A stretch of DNA of 5,067 nt from Gammaproteobacteria bacterium (GTDB lineage: Bacteria > Pseudomonadota > Gammaproteobacteria > CAISUE01): assembly GCA_947378515.1 (NCBI GenBank), contig CANCKG010000077.1:1-5067 (forward strand), read 5' to 3'. Positions within the stretch are counted from its first letter, which is position 1. Every line of letters starts with the position of its first letter. The notes under the pieces were generated by a model that was not told where the DNA came from, did not search any database, and saw only the letters and a program-made list of their open reading frames with translations. The translations under genes and the position numbers were made by a program. Shown here in pieces: positions 1 to 5,067 of this stretch.

Positions 1-1075
1 CTGTCGGATATAAAATACGCCCTACCAAGATATTTTTTTGTCGTAAATGCTCAAACAGCGCAATGACTTGCTGTTCATTCTCAAACATCAATAATTGAAT
101 AGCCGATTGATTGGTTAAGGGTTGATAAAGTGGTAAATGATAAGCCTGACTGCATTGTTGAAAGGCAACAATGTTATCGGCTAACTTTTGACGCAGTGCA
201 TGGCCCATCGGACTTTGAATGATCGCCAAACTCGCTAAACTGGCGGCCGCTAATGATGCAGGCAAGCACGTACTAAAAAGAAAACTGCGCATACTCTGTT
301 GCAGATAATCGATTAATAACGTTGAACCGACCACAAAGCCACCGTGCGTACCAAAGGCTTTACCCAGCGTGCCAATCAATAAATCAACCGCCGAATAATC
401 GACACCCACTTGTTCTAAGGTGCCCAAACCCATCGCCCCCATTGCTCCAATGCCATGCGCATCATCGATAATCAACAGAATATTGTCGGGAAAAGTTTTT
501 TTTAATTGCATGAGTTTAGGAAGATAGCGACAAGTGCCATCCATGCTAAAGGTGCCTTCGCTTAAGATAATATGCCGGCGGGTGGGTTGCTCACTGATCT
601 TCGTGATAATACTGTCCAAGCTTTGCTCATTAAAGGTCACAAACTTAGCTTTCGCCAGTAAGACCCCATCAATATGCGACGCGTGAATGTTTTTGTCCAG
701 CCATACGGCGGTATTGTTATCGACTAACTGACTGAACAAACCGACATTTAATTGATAACCGCTACTGAATAACAAGCCTTTTTCAAAACCTAACCACTGC
801 GCCAACGCCGCGGCTAATTGCGCCTGCGGCAAACTAAAACCACATAATGATGGAGCGCTAGTACTGCCTACACCATAGGTTTGATTAGCGCTATTAGCTG
901 CCGCCAGCAAGTCTGGGTGTGTGCTCAAGCCTAAGTAATCATTACTTAACCAGTGTTGATAACAGCCATCTTGCGTCGTTAACGTCTTGGACGCACAGCC
1001 GATTTTGGCGCGAAATTCGCGCCGTGGCACTATAGTACTTAAACGTTGATCAATAAAATCATGCCACGCTGACAT
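1..1075 (-). CDS. bioF: 8-amino-7-oxononanoate synthase BioF, 3' end cut by window edge
   Basis: A PLP enzyme of the alpha-oxoamine synthase family. It condenses a pimeloyl thioester with L-alanine to give KAPA, the first step of biotin ring assembly, in the cytoplasm. I translated 358 codons from ATG 1075; the frame runs off base 1. The E. coli enzyme has 384 residues, so roughly the last 25-30 are missing. Visible hallmarks are LSNDYLGL (43-50), the PLP-stacking His in HASH (H131), SEGTFSMDGT (172-181), DDAHGIG (204-210, PLP-binding Asp and His) and the Schiff-base lysine in GTLGKAFG (K239). Oddly, the segment that reads GYSVVHQALEEELA in E. coli is here GFSLPQAQLAAALA (79-92), so the conserved His and Glu become Gln and Ala. 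The start lies inside bioB, with an AGGA Shine-Dalgarno at 1086-1089, which indicates translational coupling. Family assignment is certain; full activity is not. Confidence 0.96.
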   Translation of the reverse strand, partial: MSAWHDFIDQRLSTIVPRREFRAKIGCASKTLTTQDGCYQHWLSNDYLGLSTHPDLLAAANSANQTYGVGSTSAPSLCGFSLPQAQLAAALAQWLGFEKGLLFSSGYQLNVGLFSQLVDNNTAVWLDKNIHASHIDGVLLAKAKFVTFNEQSLDSIITKISEQPTRRHIILSEGTFSMDGTCRYLPKLMQLKKTFPDNILLIIDDAHGIGAMGAMGLGTLEQVGVDYSAVDLLIGTLGKAFGTHGGFVVGSTLLIDYLQQSMRSFLFSTCLPASLAAASLASLAIIQSPMGHALRQKLADNIVAFQQCSQAYHLPLYQPLTNQSAIQLLMFENEQQVIALFEHLRQKNILVGRILYPT

Positions 1076-1991
1076 GGCTATTGATTCCTAACTTTTTAAG
1101 TAACCGCAAATCTTCGTGTTGATCGTTGTTAGGTGTGGTTAATAATTGTTCACCGTAAAAAATAGAATTAGCACCGGCCATGAAGCACATCGTTTGTTCC
1201 AGCTCGGATAATTCCGAGCGCCCTGCGGATAACCGCACCCGGGTTTTAGGAAATAAAATACGTACAGTAGCAATGGTACGGACTAGTTCGAGTTTATCGA
1301 GTTTTTCGGTATTGGCTAAGGGTGTGCCTTCAATTTTCACCTGGGTATTAATGGGGATTGAGTCGGGCGTATAAGGCAGTTGCGTCAGCGCACGAATAAA
1401 GCTGATCCGATCTTCCGCGCTTTCACCCATGCCGATAATGCCCCCACAACACACTTTCATGCCTGCTTGACCGACATGGTCCAGGGTATCGATGCGATCT
1501 TGAAAGGTTCGGGTCGTCACCACTTTGGGATAATACTCCGGCGAAGTATCGATATTATGGTTGTAATAATCTAAACCGGCTTCTTTTAACTGTTGCGCTT
1601 GGTCTAATGACAAACTGCCCAAGGTGGCACAGGTTTCTAAACCGTGTTTCTTGACAACTTTAATGTATTCACAGGCTTTTGCTAACGCACTGCTGTTAGG
1701 GCTTTTATAAGCCGCGCCCATACAAATGCGTTTGACGCCATGTTCTTTGGCTAAAATAGCTTGGCGCTCGACTTCTTCAATGGGTAAGAGCGCATTGAAT
1801 TTGATTTCTGTTTCATATTTATTGCTTTGCGAACAATAACCACAATCTTCTGGGCAACCGCCGGTTTTGACACTGATTAATTTGCACAATTCAATATCGG
1901 TGCCAAAATTAAGCTTGTGCACTTGATGGGCTTGATCGACTAAGCTAAAAAACGTTTGATTATAAATATCACTGATAGATAGGGTAGACAT
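1059..1991 (-). CDS. bioB: Biotin synthase BioB (radical SAM)
   Basis: A radical SAM enzyme that inserts sulfur into dethiobiotin to make biotin, the last step of the pathway. From ATG 1991 it has 310 residues. The SAM-binding [4Fe-4S] cluster motif is CPEDCGYC (C46, C50, C53). The usual ligands of the auxiliary [2Fe-2S] cluster are present: C90 in ICMGAAY, C121 in ETCATLG, C181 in KVCCGG, and the Arg in the RLSAGR segment (253-258). YNHNIDTS (143-150), GIIGMGE (184-190) and MAGANSIFYGE (271-281) are also typical. The protein ends soon after LLKKLGIN, about 30 residues before the end of the 346-residue E. coli protein, with no sign of damage. An ATG at 2030 would add 13 residues, but it lacks a ribosome binding site and the additions do not look like family sequence. 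The 3' end overlaps bioF by 17 bases. Confidence 0.98.
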   Translation of the reverse strand: MSTLSISDIYNQTFFSLVDQAHQVHKLNFGTDIELCKLISVKTGGCPEDCGYCSQSNKYETEIKFNALLPIEEVERQAILAKEHGVKRICMGAAYKSPNSSALAKACEYIKVVKKHGLETCATLGSLSLDQAQQLKEAGLDYYNHNIDTSPEYYPKVVTTRTFQDRIDTLDHVGQAGMKVCCGGIIGMGESAEDRISFIRALTQLPYTPDSIPINTQVKIEGTPLANTEKLDKLELVRTIATVRILFPKTRVRLSAGRSELSELEQTMCFMAGANSIFYGEQLLTTPNNDQHEDLRLLKKLGINSHVSVA

Positions 1992-1995
1992 AAGG

Positions 1996-2000
1996 CCTCT
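1996..2000 (-). promoter_or_regulatory. Shine-Dalgarno fixing the bioB start
   Basis: On the minus strand AGAGG lies four bases before ATG 1991. The alternative ATG at 2030 is preceded by TTTAGTCA, with no purine-rich site. This favours the shorter, 310-residue BioB beginning MSTLSISDIY. Confidence 0.7.
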
Positions 2001-2056
2001 GTGGACGGATTGAATGCCACATAATAGCATTGACTAAATTGACAATTATTTTGGCG

Positions 2057-2085
2057 ATAATACCTTAAGTAAACGTTAATTGAAA
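2057..2085 (-). promoter_or_regulatory. bioB: Candidate sigma70 promoter for bioBF
   Basis: On the minus strand a -35-like TTTCAA (2080-2085, 3 of 6 to consensus) and a -10 TATTAT (2057-2062, 5 of 6) are separated by exactly 17 bases. Transcription would begin near 2050, giving a leader of about 60 bases before the bioB ATG at 1991. I looked for a BirA operator (TTGTAAAC-type half-sites about 16 bases apart) and found only an isolated GTTTAC, so BirA control is not supported. The call rests on the -10 and the spacing; the -35 is weak. Confidence 0.4.
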
Positions 2086-2126
2086 GAAAACCGGAATCTC
2101 TCCAGCACATTTCTCCCGTTTTTCAT

Positions 2127-2164
2127 AATATACCCATCGCACCTTGAGGTGCGATGGGTATATT
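2127..2164. repeat. Perfect palindrome, 18-bp arms
   Basis: Arms 2127-2144 and 2147-2164 are exact reverse complements around the two bases TG, or a four-base TTGA loop if the inner T-A pair is left open. The inner core is GC-rich (ACCCATCGCACC) and the outer four pairs are AT. On the minus strand, the direction of the flanking genes, the hairpin is followed by TATGAAAAACGG with no T tract, so it is not a classical terminator there. On the plus strand it is followed by T-rich sequence, but no plus-strand gene needs it. It lies exactly where orfA similarity of the neighbouring IS remnant ends. A dispersed REP-like or MITE-like element, or an IS-associated hairpin, are the main options. Confidence 0.85.
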
Positions 2165-2165
2165 T

Positions 2166-2253
2166 CATTCTTGTTTTGATGCCCCTTATTGCTTCGAATG
2201 CCACTTGGGCTTTAAATTCACCGGTGAAATTCTGGCCCCTTTGCCTCACTCAT
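2166..2253 (-). pseudogene. IS3-family transposase OrfA, N-terminal fragment, frameshifted
   Basis: From ATG 2253 the frame gives MSEAKGPEFHR and stops at TGA 2218-2220. Dropping one base, either a G of the GGGG run at 2235-2238 or G2247, restores GQNFTGEFKAQVAFEAIRG followed by IKT. This closely follows the N-terminal helix-turn-helix start of IS3-family OrfA proteins (typically RRNFSAEFKAKVALEAIRG). Only about 27 family-like codons remain; the DNA then runs into the palindrome. The rest of OrfA, all of OrfB and the DDE catalytic domain are absent, so it cannot encode a transposase. The well-preserved ribosome binding site at 2260-2265 suggests fairly recent decay. Confidence 0.75.
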
Positions 2254-2321
2254 AATCTACTCCTTTTGTAATAGGTTACCTATCTTACAGGCATTAAAAA
2301 CTGTCTGATTTTGTGGGCCCA
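2166..2321 (-). mobile_element. Remnant of an IS3-family insertion sequence (one end only)
   Basis: Reading leftwards from 2321, the sequence starts TGGGCCCACAAAATCAGACA, which looks like an IS3-type terminus (TG at the tip, then an AAAATCxGACAG-like stretch). About 60 bases later come AAGGAG (2260-2265), a six-base spacer and ATG 2253, opening an OrfA-like frame. The arrangement of terminus, short leader, Shine-Dalgarno and orfA is the normal left end of an IS3 element. Similarity fades at about 2166 and the palindrome follows. No matching right end (GATTTTGTGGGCCCA in the minus-strand sense) occurs further left. The exact tip at 2321 is inferred from sequence style only. Confidence 0.65.
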
Positions 2322-2336
2322 CTATAGTTATTAATA

Positions 2337-3722
2337 TTACATAGGCCTCAACATTTGGATTCCATCATTGGCTTTTAAACGCAAAAAAATAGCGCTGGAA
2401 CAGAGTGTGATAAGGCTCAATGCCAAAAAAGTGTGCTGAAATGTCACCAAACCAATTGAAGTAGCCGACCCTTTCGTCAAATAATGCAATAACAATGCAC
2501 AGATTGCGACCCCAAAGCTTTGCGCCAATTGTTGAACGGTACTCATGATACTCGACGCTGCACTCATTTCTTCTGGTGGAATTGCTGTATACGCCAGGGA
2601 ATTCATACTCGTGTATTGTAAAGACATCAGCGTACCAAAAATAAATGTTAAGCTGGCAATAACCGTTACTGAAGAAGCATGATCGATACGCGAAAATGTC
2701 CATTGCATGATACAAACCAATAGCGTATTGATCATTAAACATTTTTTATAATTTAACAAACGTAATAATCGGATGCTAAAATATTTAGCCACTACTACCC
2801 CTAAAGCAATGGGCGCTAATAATAAACCTGAGCATTCGGCACTGTAACCCAGACTCAATTGAAACATTAACGGTAGTAAAAAAGGAATGCCGCCAAAACC
2901 CAACCGGGCAATCAAATTAGCACTCACCGAAATAGCAAACGTGCGGTGTCTAAATAATTGAATATTAACCACCGGATTCGTTATATGTCGCGAATGTATC
3001 TTATAGAGTATTAACAATACGAAAGCGACGAGAATCAATGTTAACGCTAGCCAAAAAGCAATGAACGTTTCACTCAACGCGGATAAACCAAAGCTTAACG
3101 CGGCGAGGGCCGTGCCAAATAATAAAAATCCACGCATATCCAAGCGTGGCACAGGCCGAGGCACTTCCTTAAGCAAAAAACGGCTGCTTAAAAAAATCGC
3201 TAATAACCCAAAGGGAATATTGACCCAAAAAATCCACTGCCATGACCAATAGTGCGTTATCAAACCACCCAACACCGGTCCTAACATTAACCCTAACGCC
3301 ATCACCATTACGACGTGATTCATCGCCGCCATAAATTCATGGCGTGCGAAAGTGCGCAAGAGAATCAAACGTCCCACCGGTACCATCAAAGCGCCAGCAA
3401 AACCTTGTACGATCCGCGCTAAGACTAATTCCAACAAACCTGGTGCAAAACCACAAGCGGTTGAACTTAAGACAAATAGCACCATTGCACTGACAAAAAC
3501 CTGTTTAATGCCCCATTTATCGGCGAACCAACCACTGATGGGAATAAAAATCGCCAAACTCAGCAAATAACTGATGAGAGCAATTTTTAAATCCAGAGGA
3601 GCAACGTGCAAGCTAATCGCCATCGATGGGATAGCGGTGTTGATAATCGTGCTATCGACCGTTTCCATGAACATGGCCAGCGAAACGATGAATGAAATGA
3701 GTGTTTTGTGGGAAAGCAACAT
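2337..3722 (-). CDS. Major facilitator superfamily exporter, DHA2 (14-TM, MdtD/EmrB-like)
   Basis: A 461-residue integral inner-membrane protein, expected to export drugs or other small molecules by proton antiport. About 14 hydrophobic segments can be counted, as in the DHA2 subfamily. Family motifs are clear: VDSTIINTAIP (22-32, DHA2 motif D1), GWFADKWGIKQ (64-74, motif A), RIVQGFAGALMVPVGR (103-118, motif B) and LMLGPVLGGLI (145-155, motif C). By memory of the E. coli sequence the closest resemblance is MdtD, including the MVPVGRL and WQWIFWVNIPFG stretches. Length is normal and nothing is missing. The start is ATG 3722, whose A is the last base of the preceding ORF's TAA stop. There is no good separate Shine-Dalgarno, so translation probably depends on coupling. 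No periplasmic adaptor (HlyD/EmrA) gene lies in the window. Substrate is unknown. Confidence 0.93.
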   Translation of the reverse strand: MLLSHKTLISFIVSLAMFMETVDSTIINTAIPSMAISLHVAPLDLKIALISYLLSLAIFIPISGWFADKWGIKQVFVSAMVLFVLSSTACGFAPGLLELVLARIVQGFAGALMVPVGRLILLRTFARHEFMAAMNHVVMVMALGLMLGPVLGGLITHYWSWQWIFWVNIPFGLLAIFLSSRFLLKEVPRPVPRLDMRGFLLFGTALAALSFGLSALSETFIAFWLALTLILVAFVLLILYKIHSRHITNPVVNIQLFRHRTFAISVSANLIARLGFGGIPFLLPLMFQLSLGYSAECSGLLLAPIALGVVVAKYFSIRLLRLLNYKKCLMINTLLVCIMQWTFSRIDHASSVTVIASLTFIFGTLMSLQYTSMNSLAYTAIPPEEMSAASSIMSTVQQLAQSFGVAICALLLHYLTKGSATSIGLVTFQHTFLALSLITLCSSAIFLRLKANDGIQMLRPM

Positions 3723-3856
3723 TACTCGATTAAACCATGCTGAACTATTTTACCCGCCTCAACATCGTCAATCGCTTGCATTAAGCGTTGGGCATTTTTA
3801 GGGCTTGCCATTAAATAGGTTGTTTCCTCATAAGCTTGAAAGTCTTCTTGGCTCAT
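3722..3856 (-). CDS. YefM/Phd-family antitoxin C-terminal fragment (44 aa), possible remnant
   Basis: The 44-residue product MSQEDFQAYEETTYLMASPK... through RLMQAIDDVEAGK to GLIE matches the C-terminal half of YefM (E. coli: [20 protein letters not shown], then NARRLMDSIDSLKSGK). In that family this half binds and neutralises YoeB-type RNases. The N-terminal DNA-binding half (MRTISYSEARQNL-like) is absent. The frame is open further upstream and family-like residues (NEVVLM) begin just before ATG 3856, so the ORF descends from a longer antitoxin. GTG 3886 would give 54 residues. ATG 3856 is chosen for its Shine-Dalgarno. No toxin gene is recognisable next to it; its TAA shares a base with the exporter ATG. 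It is either an orphan mini-antitoxin, a leader ORF coupling exporter translation, or a relic. Confidence 0.7.
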   Translation of the reverse strand: MSQEDFQAYEETTYLMASPKNAQRLMQAIDDVEAGKIVQHGLIE

Positions 3857-3863
3857 TAAAACT

Positions 3864-3868
3864 ACCTC
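3864..3868 (-). promoter_or_regulatory. Shine-Dalgarno favouring the short antitoxin-fragment start
   Basis: On the minus strand GAGGT lies seven bases before ATG 3856, a good strength and spacing. The upstream alternative GTG 3886 has only GATGAA before it. The site lies inside codons that still resemble the ancestral antitoxin (GAG GTA, Glu-Val), so the match could be chance. Confidence 0.5.
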
Positions 3869-3896
3869 GTTATCAATACTTAACACTTCATCAAAG

Positions 3897-4208
3897 TCAA
3901 TCTTTATCGATCTCACCGGATGCCTGACTCTGATCACCATTGGTGTATAAATCATCGTCCGTATCGACATCGGCATCAGCATCGGTTGATGAATCAAGAT
4001 CTTCAGCAAAAACCGTATCGCTACCTCCCGTCACCGTCGCATTATCGATAGCCTCTAGCGTCGAGCTGACACCATCCGTGCTATCTTGCCCAGCCAGTGT
4101 CGAATGCATGGCACTAGCAGTTAAAGCTGAAGTCAGCGGCGCTACGCCAAATAAGCTTACACCTAGTACAATAATAAGCCACTGTTTGTTAAAACCTATA
4201 CCATTCAT
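3897..4208 (-). CDS. Small acidic protein with signal peptide, unknown function
   Basis: A 103-residue product I do not recognise. Residues 1-9 (MNGIGFNKQ) are followed by a hydrophobic core (10-30) and a likely signal peptidase I site after ASA (residue 33), so export to the periplasm or beyond is predicted. The mature part of about 70 residues has 19 Asp/Glu against a single Lys and no Arg, with an Asp-dense stretch DADADVDTDDD (76-86). Such runs can bind Ca2+ or other divalent cations, but no complete EF-hand or dockerin loop is visible. There is no cysteine and no lipobox. ATG 4208 directly follows the oxygenase stop with no gap and has a GGAG site, so the gene is almost certainly co-transcribed. 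It may be a real secreted protein or a fast-evolving one; its composition and start signals argue against a chance ORF. Confidence 0.72.
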   Translation of the reverse strand: MNGIGFNKQWLIIVLGVSLFGVAPLTSALTASAMHSTLAGQDSTDGVSSTLEAIDNATVTGGSDTVFAEDLDSSTDADADVDTDDDLYTNGDQSQASGEIDKD

Positions 4209-5048
4209 TTAAGCCACTCCAATTTCAGTTAAACGTTGCATTAAATATTGCAAAGCGGTTCGATTATCCGGCAAAACCACTTCATCACGTGGGTGCAAAA
4301 ATAACGGCATCGATAACCGAGGCTTTTTAGCCAATTCACCCATAGGATTAGTTACTTGATGGGTGGTAGCTTGATAATAGCCTTGGGTGATCGCAGATAG
4401 CGTATCGCCCACATTGACGATAATCGTCCCATAATCACACGGTACTTCATGCCACTGGCCATTAGCCCCTCTGACTTGCAAACCTTTGGCAGTCGCCGCC
4501 GGCAATAGTGTCAGCAAACCTATATCTTCATGTGGCGCGGCACGAACCGAACCTAGTGCCTCGTCACCGGTTAAAGCAGGATAATGAATAAAGCGCATCA
4601 ACGTCCGATTCGAGTCTTTAATCATATCACTCAGCGGCATTTGAAAAGCGGATGTGATTTCTTGCGAGGTATTGGCTTGGACCCAATCTAGCACCTGCGC
4701 TGCCAATTGACTCATTTCACCATACAATTCCAACGTTTTCGCCGACATGCCTTCAGGTAAACGACCCCATGGATAAAAATGATAAAATTCTTTTAAATCT
4801 TTGACAGCGGTATATTTAGCATTTTCAGAGGCAAAAGGAAAATAGCCTTCTTGAACAGCTTTATCATATAAATAATTCATTTTAGCTTCATTGGCAAAAA
4901 AACCTTGCCATTCCCCATAAACATCATCGACTAAGCTAGCTGCAATAGGATGATTTTTAATGACTGCAAAACCGGTGTGACGTAATGATTCAGCTAATTG
5001 TCGGCCTGCGTTAGGACTCGCATAATCCACTGTTAAGAGTTCAAACAT
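4209..5048 (-). CDS. Isopenicillin N synthase-like Fe(II)/2-oxoglutarate-dependent oxygenase
   Basis: A 279-residue cytoplasmic non-haem iron oxygenase of the IPNS/2OG-Fe(II) superfamily. The N-terminal part fits the DIOX_N region (FELLTVDY near the start, then LRHTGFAVIKNH, 22-33). The catalytic jelly roll carries the iron triad H173 and D175 in PHEDIGLLTLLP and H230 in ATTHQVTNP. The cosubstrate-binding RxS motif is R244-L-S246. VNVGDTLSAITQG (211-223) is the usual strand before the distal His. Nothing essential is missing, so the enzyme is probably active; members hydroxylate, cyclise or desaturate diverse small molecules, and the substrate cannot be read from sequence. There is no NRPS (ACV synthetase) in view, so penicillin synthesis itself is not implied. 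The start ATG 5048 has AAGGA at 5054-5058. It is the first gene of the run seen here; its promoter, or more upstream genes, lie beyond the window. Confidence 0.93.
   Translation of the reverse strand: MFELLTVDYASPNAGRQLAESLRHTGFAVIKNHPIAASLVDDVYGEWQGFFANEAKMNYLYDKAVQEGYFPFASENAKYTAVKDLKEFYHFYPWGRLPEGMSAKTLELYGEMSQLAAQVLDWVQANTSQEITSAFQMPLSDMIKDSNRTLMRFIHYPALTGDEALGSVRAAPHEDIGLLTLLPAATAKGLQVRGANGQWHEVPCDYGTIIVNVGDTLSAITQGYYQATTHQVTNPMGELAKKPRLSMPLFLHPRDEVVLPDNRTALQYLMQRLTEIGVA
4217..4220 (-). promoter_or_regulatory. Shine-Dalgarno of the small acidic protein
   Basis: GGAG on the minus strand lies within the last codons of the oxygenase gene, eight bases before ATG 4208. It supports ATG 4208 as a true start; the nearby ATG at 4204 is in another frame and stops after two codons. 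Confidence 0.6.
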
Positions 5049-5067
5049 ATTTTTCCTTGCATTTTCG

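Larger units (their letters stand above)
1992..2336. other. 345-bp spacer between exporter and bioB: IS remnant, palindrome, promoter
   Basis: No intact gene was found here on either strand. Reading leftwards from the exporter stop, the spacer holds about 16 bp of AT-rich sequence, a putative IS end, a frameshifted orfA fragment, an 18-bp-arm palindrome and a candidate bioB promoter with its leader. It breaks what would otherwise be a continuous minus-strand gene run, so bioBF is probably transcribed separately from the genes to its right. Confidence 0.75.

Noticed and set aside
1180..1574. Two open frames of 64 codons on the plus strand
   Set aside because: They lie wholly inside bioB on the opposite strand, have no recognisable family features and are shadows of its codon use.
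2028..2030. Upstream ATG for bioB adding 13 residues
   Set aside because: No ribosome binding site precedes it, and the added residues do not look like BioB; ATG 1991 has AGAGG before it.
2065..2100. BirA operator upstream of bioB
   Set aside because: Only one GTTTAC-like half-site is present; no partner half occurs at the expected distance.
2127..2185. Rho-independent terminator for the exporter operon
   Set aside because: The hairpin is strong, but on the minus strand it is followed by TATGAAAAACGG with no T run, and it lies 170 bases past the stop codon.
2365..2742. 125-codon minus-strand frame inside the exporter gene
   Set aside because: It overlaps clear transmembrane coding sequence in another frame, and its product shows no domain or start signal.
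3940..4212. 90-codon plus-strand frame antisense to the acidic protein
   Set aside because: Its Ser/Ala-rich product is the mirror of the GAT/GAC repeat on the other strand. The minus-strand frame has a signal peptide, a Shine-Dalgarno and operon spacing.
4209..5048. A true isopenicillin N synthase and a beta-lactam cluster
   Set aside because: The iron triad and RxS motif are shared across the whole superfamily, the protein is shorter than classical IPNS (about 330 residues), and no ACV synthetase or other beta-lactam gene is visible.
1..5067. CRISPR array, tRNA or rRNA genes
   Set aside because: No regularly spaced repeats, tRNA cloverleaf arms or conserved rRNA segments were seen on reading both strands.

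Overview
The window carries a densely packed set of genes, all on the minus strand. It looks like a Gram-negative, probably gammaproteobacterial, chromosome of moderate to low GC. The grounds are a proteobacterial-style bioB-bioF pair, a 14-helix MdtD-like exporter of the inner-membrane DHA2 type, a YefM-like antitoxin tail and an IS3-type transposase remnant. A Legionella/Coxiella-like relative is a guess from composition and gene style, not something the sequence proves.

Right half, in transcription order (5067 towards 2337). First comes an isopenicillin N synthase-like Fe(II)/2-oxoglutarate-type oxygenase (4209-5048). Its stop codon directly abuts the start of a small, strongly acidic protein with a signal peptide (3897-4208). 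Next is a short ORF matching only the C-terminal, toxin-binding part of YefM-family antitoxins (3722-3856). Its TAA stop shares one base with the ATG of a DHA2-family major facilitator exporter (2337-3722). The packing implies one transcript starting beyond the right edge. No recognisable YoeB-type toxin follows the antitoxin tail: the exporter sits where the toxin gene would normally be.

Middle (1992-2336). This spacer holds a decayed IS3-family fragment: one putative IS end, a good ribosome binding site, and the first ~27 codons of orfA with a one-base frameshift. The fragment stops at a perfect 18-bp-arm palindrome (2127-2164). A plausible sigma70 promoter for bioB lies between the palindrome and bioB.

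Left half. Biotin synthase bioB (1059-1991) overlaps by 17 bases the start of bioF (1-1075, cut by the window edge). Together they cover the last step (dethiobiotin to biotin) and the first committed ring-forming step (pimeloyl thioester plus alanine to KAPA) of biotin synthesis. The rest of a bio operon probably lies to the left. The bioF product keeps its catalytic residues but has lost a normally conserved His/Glu pair.

The most unusual part is the oxygenase / secreted acidic protein / antitoxin tail / exporter cluster. It could be a small-molecule tailoring and export unit, but this rests on context only.
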